DNA of 64,000 nucleotides from Burkholderiales bacterium. GTDB lineage: Bacteria; Pseudomonadota; Gammaproteobacteria; Burkholderiales; Burkholderiaceae_C. Made by a program: the position numbers and the translations under genes. Location: contig JACRAY010000009.1 in NCBI GenBank assembly GCA_016213325.1, forward strand, positions 336,164-400,163, in the 5' to 3' direction. Positions 58,603 through 64,000 of this stretch are shown here, piece after piece (within the stretch, counting starts at the first letter, position 1; each line of letters begins with the position of its first letter). The notes below the pieces were generated by a model, which did no database searches, was not told where the DNA came from, and saw only the letters and a list, made by a program, of their open reading frames with translations.

Positions 58603-59114
58603 GCTTCCTCAAAGGCCTTTTCCATCGCCTCGTTGACCTTGGGCAGCCCGTCCACCACCTTACGCGCCCAATCGAAATATTCCCTGCGCCGCTGCAGCGA
58701 CCACTCCTGCGGCGGCGACTCCGCAATATCGCGCAGGTTGCACGTCTTGTCCGCCAGCTTCACCAGCGCCGCCGCCTCGCTCTTGTGCGGCGCGCTTTCG
58801 ATCTGCTTTTGCTTGCGCTCGTGCTTCTGCAGGTTCTTGTCGTCGGTGACTTCCAGCACCACGTCGGCCACCTCTTGCCCGAACCCGGCCACCAGCTCTT
58901 CGTAGGTGGTCTGCGTGTCCTCGATCGTGTCGTGCAGGATCGCGGCCTGCAGCACCACCAGGTCGTCCACGCCGCCCGTGGTGGCCAGCAGTGTGGCCAG
59001 TGCGATGGGGTGGTTGATGTAGGGGCTGGCCTCCATGTCCTTGCGCCGCTGGTCGCGGTGCTTCAGCGCGGCGAACTGGATCGCCTTCAGGAGCTGGGCC
59101 GAGGGGGTGGTCAC
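58584..59114 (-). CDS. MESH1-like (p)ppGpp hydrolase, HD domain
   Basis: This 176-residue protein matches small alarmone hydrolases of the MESH1 type: KHRDQRRKDMEASPYINHP, HDTIEDTQTTYEEL (HD motif and ED), and LADKTCNLRDI. It likely removes the 3' pyrophosphate of ppGpp, or may act on NADPH as animal MESH1 does. The start is GTG at 59114 (VTTPSAQLLK), giving a length equal to MESH1; the frame is open further upstream but without family similarity. Confidence 0.85.
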   Translation of the reverse strand: MTTPSAQLLKAIQFAALKHRDQRRKDMEASPYINHPIALATLLATTGGVDDLVVLQAAILHDTIEDTQTTYEELVAGFGQEVADVVLEVTDDKNLQKHERKQKQIESAPHKSEAAALVKLADKTCNLRDIAESPPQEWSLQRRREYFDWARKVVDGLPKVNEAMEKAFEEAWQRKP

Positions 59115-59486
59115 GCTGCCGAGTTTAAGGTCTGCGTCATTGCGGACCCGATCCGCCATCCACCTGACCCTACCCCCAAAGTATTCATGCGTTGCTGCCC
59201 GCCAACCTCCCCTCATTTGGGCCTTGCCCCACCCCCCGTTTTGCGCCAACCTGCGCGCAAAGAGGAGGAGGCAGGCTCACCCGGCGAGCCCGCAACCCTG
59301 ATCGCGCATCCAGCAAACCCCGCGTGTGCCAGCCACATGGGTGGCTCATAGCGAGAGCTTGCCTGCGGCCAGACTTGCTTGCATGTCCACATTCACGTCT
59401 ACCAAACATGAAGCTCCCCCCGTAGGGCGGGGTCGAAGCGCGCCTTGGCCCGCGCATCCCGCCTCTCACCGCGGAGAGCGCACCCC
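59115..59486. other. Gene-poor stretch with half repeat
   Basis: No convincing gene. 59135-59154 is half of the family C hairpin repeat (compare 31664). The remainder is C-rich and has only short shadow frames; a promoter for the WYL gene may lie in the last ~100 nt but no good -35/-10 pair is evident. GGAGAG at 59473 is the likely ribosome binding site of the WYL gene. Confidence 0.5.
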
Positions 59487-60449
59487 ATGAGCGAGTTCAT
59501 CCGCCTTTCCAGGTACTCCACGCTGCTAAGCCCCAACCGCGCCGTCACCATCCAACAGCTGATGGCCGCGCTGGAAGTCTCCAAGGCCACCGTCAAGCGC
59601 GACATCGCCAAGCTCAAGTACCAGGGCCAGATGCCCATCCGCCACGACCGCGACCGCGGCGGCTACGTGCTGGACAAGACCGACGACGCCCGGCAGGTGC
59701 CCGGCCTGTGGTTCCATCCCGACGAGATCCTCTCGCTGCTGACGCTGCAGCACCTGCTAAGCCAGTTGGAGCCCGGCCTGCTGGGCCCCAAGCTCAAGCC
59801 GCTGCAGGAGCGCCTGGCCGACATGCTGAAGATGTACGGGCTGAGCGCCGAAGAAGTGAAGAACCGACTGCGCATCGTGCATGCCGGCAAGCGCGCGCTG
59901 CCGCCGCCGCTGTTCGAGGCGGTGGCCGCGGCCACGATGCAGAGAAAGCGGCTGCGCATCACCCACATGCGGCGCGAGACGGGCGAAGTGTTGACGCGCG
60001 ACATCTCGCCGCAGCGGATGGTGCACTACCGGGACAACTGGTATGTGGATGCGTGGTGCCACCTGCGCGATGACTTGCGGAGCTTTTCGCTGGATGCGGT
60101 GAGCGAGGCGCACGCGCTGGAGGAGGGGGCGAAGGAGGTGGAGCCGGGGGTGATTGATGAGAGGTTGGGGGCGGGGTATGGGATTTTTGGGGGGAAGCCG
60201 AAGGCTTGGGCGACGCTGAGGTTTACGCCGGAGAGGGCTCGGTGGGTGAAGGGGGAGATGTGGCATCCGCAGCAGAAGACCCGTGACGGCGAGGACGGCA
60301 GCTACGAAGTCTCCGTGCCCTATTCGGACGATCGCGAAATCCTTGGCGACATCCTGCGCTTCGGTGCGGGCGTGGAAGTGGTGGCGCCGGCCGACCTGCG
60401 CAAGAAGATTCATTCGGCGTCGCTGGCAACGGCAAGCCGCTACGTCTGA
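59487..60449 (+). CDS. WYL-domain transcriptional regulator
   Basis: This 320-residue protein has an N-terminal DeoR/YafY-type helix-turn-helix (AVTIQQLMAALEVSKATVKRDIAKL), a WYL ligand-binding domain (VHYRDNWYVDAWCHLRDDLRSFSLD) and a C-terminal WCX extension (DREILGDILRFGAGVEVVAP). WYL regulators often control defence islands and DNA damage genes, responding to nucleotides or ssDNA. It lies 47 nt upstream of the MazG-like gene on the same strand. Codon use shifts to G-ending codons in 60119-60257. Confidence 0.88.
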   Translation: MSEFIRLSRYSTLLSPNRAVTIQQLMAALEVSKATVKRDIAKLKYQGQMPIRHDRDRGGYVLDKTDDARQVPGLWFHPDEILSLLTLQHLLSQLEPGLLGPKLKPLQERLADMLKMYGLSAEEVKNRLRIVHAGKRALPPPLFEAVAAATMQRKRLRITHMRRETGEVLTRDISPQRMVHYRDNWYVDAWCHLRDDLRSFSLDAVSEAHALEEGAKEVEPGVIDERLGAGYGIFGGKPKAWATLRFTPERARWVKGEMWHPQQKTRDGEDGSYEVSVPYSDDREILGDILRFGAGVEVVAPADLRKKIHSASLATASRYV

Positions 60450-60496
60450 CCGGCTGGTACGGCTACCATTCGGTGGCCATTCGATAAGGGAACGCC

Positions 60497-60844
60497 ATGT
60501 CAGAACTCCACGCCCTGGCCGACGAAGTGATCGCCTTCCGGGACGAGCGCGACTGGAAGCAGTTTCACAACCCCAAGGACGTAGCCATTTCGCTGCTCCT
60601 CGAAGCTTCTGAACTCGTCGAGTTGTTTCAGTGGAAGCAGGGTGACGAAATCGCCCAAGTCGTGGCGGGAGACAAGGCAAGGGTCGCGGAAGAACTGGCG
60701 GATGTCTTCTACTACACGCTGCTCATGTCGCGTGACCTGGGCATCGATCTCGCAGAAGCCTTGCGTTCGAAGCTGGTGAGCAATGCGCAAAAGTACCCGG
60801 CCGACAAGGCCAAGGGCAAGAGCAGCAAGTACACGGAGCTGTAG
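60497..60844 (+). CDS. MazG-like nucleotide pyrophosphohydrolase (RS21-C6/dCTPase type)
   Basis: This 115-residue all-alpha NTP pyrophosphatase has both metal motifs: E36xxE39 in LLLEASELVELFQW and E66xxD69 in EELADVFYYTLL. Homologues such as DCTPP1 split dCTP or modified nucleotides to the monophosphate. It starts 47 nt after the WYL gene and ends 3 nt before the helicase gene, so it is co-expressed with it. Similar enzymes take part in phage defence by depleting nucleotides. Confidence 0.9.
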   Translation: MSELHALADEVIAFRDERDWKQFHNPKDVAISLLLEASELVELFQWKQGDEIAQVVAGDKARVAEELADVFYYTLLMSRDLGIDLAEALRSKLVSNAQKYPADKAKGKSSKYTEL

Positions 60845-60847
60845 CGC

Positions 60848-63274
60848 GTGATCATCTACCAGGCGTTGAAGAAGCAGTTCCTGGACGACGTCTTCCGCAA
60901 CGACATCGAGCAAATCATCCTCGACCAGTACTGGCGGCGAACCGGCAGGAAGGTGTCGCCGGCGGAGGTCAAGGCGTGGGCTTCATCGCTCGGGTACATG
61001 GGCAAGGTCCTCCATGACGCATCAATTCCGGACGACTGCGGCGTCGCCATCGAGTACAGCATCCCGCAGACGGCCAAGCGGATCGACTTCCTGGTCACCG
61101 GCAAGGCGGCCAACGACCAGCCTTGCGTGGTGATCGTGGAGTTGAAGCAATGGCAACACGCACGGCGCACCGACAAGGATGCCGTCGTCGCGACGCGATT
61201 TGCCAGTGGCGAAGCCGAGGTGAACCATCCATCGTACCAGGCGTGGTCGTATGCGGCTTTGCTGAAAGGCTTCAACGAAGCCGTCTACACCGGTGGCATC
61301 CAACTCGAGGCGTGTGCCTACCTGCACAACTATCCCGAGGACGGCGATCCGCTGAATGACAGCTTCTATGCCGAGCATGTTTCACGTGCGCCGATGTACT
61401 TCTCAGGGTCGGCGCAGCGCGAATTGCTTCGCCAGTTCATCGCCAGGCACGTTCGCCGCGGCGACATGGGCGAGGCGCTCTACCGCATCGAAAACGGCAG
61501 GATCCGACCGTCGAAGAGTCTTGCGGATGCGCTCCTCGGGCTGTTGCGCGGCAATCCCGAATTTGTCCTCGTCGATGACCAGAAACTGGTGTACGAGGAA
61601 GCCGTCAAGCAGGCGCATCGGGCGCAGACCGGCGAGAAGCGGGTGCTGATCGTCGAGGGCGGCCCAGGCACAGGCAAGTCGGTCGTTGCGGTCAACTTGC
61701 TGGTGGGTTTGGCGGGTGCGGGCCTCATCGCCAAGTACGTGACCAAGAACTCGGCGCCGCGGGAGGTCTACCAGGCCAAGCTGAATGGCCACTTCAAGAG
61801 GACCGAGATTTCGCACTTGTTTACCGGCTCGGGGAGCTTTACGAACTGTGCGCAGGATGAATTCGGAGCGTTGATCGTCGACGAGGCCCACCGCCTGAAC
61901 GAGAAGTCGGGTCTGTATGCAAACCTCGGTGAGAACCAGGTGATGGAACTTGTCCGGGCCGCGAGATTCTGCATCTTCTTCATCGACGAGTCCCAGCGAG
62001 TAACACTGAGGGACATCGGCACGCGCGAATCCATCGAGCGCTGGGCCTGCGAGTTCGGAGCGTCGGTCACACGCATGGAACTGTCCTCCCAGTTCCGGTG
62101 CAATGGTTCGGACGGCTACCTGGCCTGGCTCGACCACACGCTCCAGGTACGCGAGACGGCCAATCCGGAACTGGACCCGCGCGACTTCGATTTTCGTGTT
62201 GCCGACTCACCGAATGAACTGCGTCGCCTGGTCGAGGAGAAGAACAGGGAGCGCAATCGTGCACGCATGGTTGCCGGCTATTGCTGGAGCTGGCCGAGCA
62301 AGAAGGACGCGAAGGCCTTCGATATCGTCATGCCCGACCATGGCTTCCGGGCCCGGTGGAACCTCGTCAAGGACGGCAGCCTGTGGATCGTCTCGGAGGA
62401 GTCCGTGTCCGAGGTAGGGTGCATCCACACGTGCCAGGGGCTCGAAGTCGACTACATCGGGGTCATCGTGGCGGATGACATGGTCGTTCGTGACGGGCAC
62501 GTCGTGACGCGGCCTGAGGCGCGCGCGCACTCGGACAAGTCCATACACGGACTCAAGGCCCTCGCAAGGAAGGACCCGCAGCGAGCGCGCTCGGAAGCGG
62601 ATGCCATCATCAAGAACACCTATCGCACCCTCATGACTCGTGGCATGAAGGGGTGCTACATCTATTGCACCGATGCGGAAACGGCTGCGTACTTCCGCAG
62701 CCGCATTCACACCCCGGAAGCGCCGGCAATTGCACCCATTGCCGTGCTCCCGCCGCATGCCGCGACAACTGTCGCGGCTAACAGCGCCCCGTTCCGCATC
62801 CTGCGTCGCTCCGAGGTTCGGCCGTTCGAAGATGCAGTTCCGGTGATCCCGCTGAAGCTGGCCGCCGGCCAACTTTCGGCGCAGTGGTTGGACGATGAAG
62901 TCGATGAATGGGCGGCTCCCGACGGCGTCAGCATCGGTCCGGGCATGTTCATTGCACAGGTGGTCGGCGAGTCGATGAACAGGAAGATCCCGAACGGCGC
63001 CTGGTGCCTGTTCCGCCGGGATCCGGCCGGGACACGGCAGAAGAAGATCGTGCTAGCACGTCACCGCGACATCTCCGACCCGGACACGGGCGCGAGCTAT
63101 ACGGTCAAGCAGTATTCGAGCGAGAAGCAGCCAGCGGAAGAGGGCGATTGGGCGCATGCCAGGATCGTGCTGTCGCCGATGTCCACTGACCCTGTGTTTT
63201 CGCCGATCGTGATCGAGGCCGGAAAGGCAGGAGATGTGGCGGTCATCGCGGAGCTGGTAGCTGTCCTGGTTTAA
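60848..63274 (+). CDS. PD-(D/E)xK nuclease - DUF2075 helicase - S24 peptidase fusion
   Basis: This 808-residue protein starts at GTG. Domain 1 (about 1-150) has a restriction-like nuclease core: D80 in KRIDFLV and E98-L-K100 in VIVELKQW. Domain 2 (about 255-630) is a DUF2075 superfamily I-like helicase: Walker A GGPGTGKS (271-278), Walker B VDEAH (344-348), and SEVGCIHTCQGLEVDYIGVIV. Domain 3 (about 660-808) resembles S24 peptidases (LexA/UmuD): Ser709 in VVGESMNRKIPNG and Lys754 in YTVKQYSSEK. The protein probably cuts DNA with ATP-driven movement and may self-cleave in a DNA-damage-like response. Defence or repair is inferred; no experimental homologue is known to me. Confidence 0.75.
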   Translation: MIIYQALKKQFLDDVFRNDIEQIILDQYWRRTGRKVSPAEVKAWASSLGYMGKVLHDASIPDDCGVAIEYSIPQTAKRIDFLVTGKAANDQPCVVIVELKQWQHARRTDKDAVVATRFASGEAEVNHPSYQAWSYAALLKGFNEAVYTGGIQLEACAYLHNYPEDGDPLNDSFYAEHVSRAPMYFSGSAQRELLRQFIARHVRRGDMGEALYRIENGRIRPSKSLADALLGLLRGNPEFVLVDDQKLVYEEAVKQAHRAQTGEKRVLIVEGGPGTGKSVVAVNLLVGLAGAGLIAKYVTKNSAPREVYQAKLNGHFKRTEISHLFTGSGSFTNCAQDEFGALIVDEAHRLNEKSGLYANLGENQVMELVRAARFCIFFIDESQRVTLRDIGTRESIERWACEFGASVTRMELSSQFRCNGSDGYLAWLDHTLQVRETANPELDPRDFDFRVADSPNELRRLVEEKNRERNRARMVAGYCWSWPSKKDAKAFDIVMPDHGFRARWNLVKDGSLWIVSEESVSEVGCIHTCQGLEVDYIGVIVADDMVVRDGHVVTRPEARAHSDKSIHGLKALARKDPQRARSEADAIIKNTYRTLMTRGMKGCYIYCTDAETAAYFRSRIHTPEAPAIAPIAVLPPHAATTVAANSAPFRILRRSEVRPFEDAVPVIPLKLAAGQLSAQWLDDEVDEWAAPDGVSIGPGMFIAQVVGESMNRKIPNGAWCLFRRDPAGTRQKKIVLARHRDISDPDTGASYTVKQYSSEKQPAEEGDWAHARIVLSPMSTDPVFSPIVIEAGKAGDVAVIAELVAVLV

Positions 63275-63279
63275 GACTT

Positions 63280-63306
63280 GTCGAGCGCGTCGAGCGCGTC
63301 GGGCGC
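63280..63306. repeat. Three tandem 9-nt repeats
   Basis: GTCGAGCGC repeated three times (third copy with one change) right after the helicase stop, immediately before the presumed IS256 end. Confidence 0.4.
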
Positions 63307-63342
63307 GGGGCTGTCTGAATTTTTGTGTTCGAGGCGCTGAGA

Positions 63343-63401
63343 GACTTTTCCACGGTGGCGGTCGGCGCTTGCGACGAACCGACCGCCGCGGTGGGAAAGT
63401 C
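63343..63401. repeat. 23-bp inverted repeat hairpin
   Basis: GACTTTTCCACGGTGGCGGT (from 63343) is mirrored by CCGCCGCGGTGGGAAAGTC (to 63401), 20 of 23 pairs, loop 13 nt. It lies between the IS end and the transposase stop; it may be an IS-internal terminator that stops outside transcription. Confidence 0.5.
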
Positions 63402-63411
63402 GGTGCTCATT

Positions 63412-63861
63412 CTACGCAGCGGCCTTCGTGAAGCGATCTTCATAGATGATCGCAAACTGGTTCATTGCCGCCTTCCAGTCTTTGGCCGCGCGGCCCCAGT
63501 CGGCCGTGATGTTGCGCAGGGCCAGCCAGATCAGTTTCGTCGCCGCATCGTCGCTGGGGAAGTGTCCGCGCGTCTTGATGATCTTGCGCAAGCGCGCGTT
63601 GATGCTCTCGATCGCGTTGGTGGTGTAGATCACCTTGCGGATTTCCGGTGGGAAGGCGAAGAACGGAATCACGTGACTCCAGGCCCGGCGCCAGGCCGCC
63701 ACCACGGTGGGGAATTTCTTGCCCCACATGCCTTGCTCGAAGGCGTCCAGCGCAGCCTGCGCCGCTTCGGCATTGGCGGCCGTGTAGATCGGCCGGATCG
63801 CCGCGGCAAGCAGCTTGCGGTCCTTCCAGCTGGCGTAGTCCAGGCTGTTGCGAATCAGGTG
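63412..63861 (-). pseudogene. IS256-family transposase, 5'-truncated
   Basis: The C-terminal ~149 residues of a mutator-type transposase: HLIRNSLDYASWKDRK, FPTVVAAWRRAWSHVIPFF, IYTTNAIESINARLRKIIK and AMNQFAIIYEDRF. A full protein is ~400 residues. The frame stops in both directions at 63861-63864, where a different sequence begins, so it is not functional. Confidence 0.88.
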
Positions 63862-63865
63862 TCAC

Positions 63866-63909
63866 GAGTCGCCGTAATCCGGCCAGCCGGAGTCGGCATA
63901 TACCGGCCA
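63866..63909. mobile_element. IS21-like end repeats (second insertion)
   Basis: Two direct 20-nt repeats spaced 24 nt apart, GAGTCGCCGTAATCCGGCCA and GAGTCGGCATATACCGGCCA (16 of 20 identical). Multiple short repeats of this kind are found at ends of IS21-family elements. They start just where the IS256 transposase breaks off, so another IS appears to have inserted there; its body lies to the right of the window. Confidence 0.5.
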
Positions 63910-64000
63910 CTTTGAGAGCCTTCGCGGGCATCTCGAAGCGGGTTGAGGAAGTGGCTATTTTGCCGTGTTGACGGCGGGTTTCTGAACGGTCTTTTTGCCC

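Larger units (their letters stand above)
63307..63861 (-). mobile_element. IS256-family element remnant
   Basis: A transposase fragment with a plausible terminal repeat at its outer end (GGGGCTGTCTGAATTTTTGT, 63307-63326) 33 nt after the helicase stop. The element is cut at 63861 by another insertion, so only one end and the 3' part of the transposase gene remain in the window. Confidence 0.6.

Noticed and set aside
59115..59249. N-terminal extension of the ppGpp hydrolase
   Set aside because: The extra 45 residues come from C-rich DNA including a half repeat and do not resemble MESH1; GTG 59114 gives the family length.
63325..63915. Plus-strand frame opposite the IS256 transposase
   Set aside because: Antisense shadow; transposase motifs are on the minus strand.

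Overview
The window is a high-GC bacterial chromosome segment with tightly packed genes, many GTG/TTG starts and many 1-4 nt stop/start overlaps. The gene set (ImuA-ImuB-ImuC mutasome, ETF-ubiquinone oxidoreductase, glycine cleavage operon behind a tandem glycine riboswitch, ScoAB, 2-oxoacid dehydrogenase complex, DUF2069/YihY/DUF4337 proteins, a secreted calcium-binding protein with a Burkholderiales-type C-terminus) points to Betaproteobacteria, order Burkholderiales, probably Comamonadaceae (Ramlibacter/Variovorax-like). That placement is inferred from protein character, not from a search. No rRNA, tRNA or CRISPR was found.

Layout. 1-7.2 kb: the end of ntrC, a PhoX-type phosphatase, exonuclease III, a type I-secreted FG-GAP/RTX protein, and a 7TM sensor with a degenerate GGDEF domain. 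7.2-9.1 kb: thyA-dfrA-DUF4337. 9.1-10.7 kb: a small lower-GC accessory patch (ImmA/IrrE metallopeptidase and a ccdAB toxin-antitoxin pair) between thyA and a GlcD-type FAD oxidase. 10.7-25.5 kb: metabolic and membrane genes (FAD oxidase, YihY, multicopper oxidase, P450, hydrolases, O-acetylhomoserine sulfhydrylase, CBS protein, chorismate synthase, MFS transporter, a small HExxH membrane protein). 25.5-32.4 kb: an SDR, the four-gene branched-chain 2-oxoacid dehydrogenase operon and a DsbA-family protein. 32.4-39.6 kb: two receiver-only regulators, two Hsp20 proteins, a TSUP transporter and gcvTHP. 39.7-48.7 kb: ETF-QO, SDR, thioesterase, peroxidase-related protein, a PAS-LuxR regulator divergent from scoAB plus a domain-permuted family III CoA-transferase. 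48.7-55.6 kb: DNA repair, with 3-methyladenine glycosylase divergent from an SOS-controlled imuABC operon. 55.7-59.1 kb: MFS, amidase and MESH1-like ppGpp hydrolase. 59.5-63.3 kb: WYL regulator, MazG-like pyrophosphohydrolase and an 808-residue nuclease-helicase-S24 protease fusion, followed by IS remnants.

Two things stand out. First, several families of short palindromic or dispersed repeats lie inside or at the edges of genes. They add in-frame peptides to ImuB, ImuC, GcvT and an amidase, supply the stop codon of a hydrolase, and sit where an MFS gene should start. Second, the WYL/MazG/nuclease-helicase-S24 cassette beside broken insertion sequences looks like an uncharacterised defence or stress module: DNA binding, nucleotide pool cleansing, and a nuclease-helicase carrying what appears to be a LexA-like Ser-Lys self-cleavage domain. 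Its function is inferred from domains and context only.
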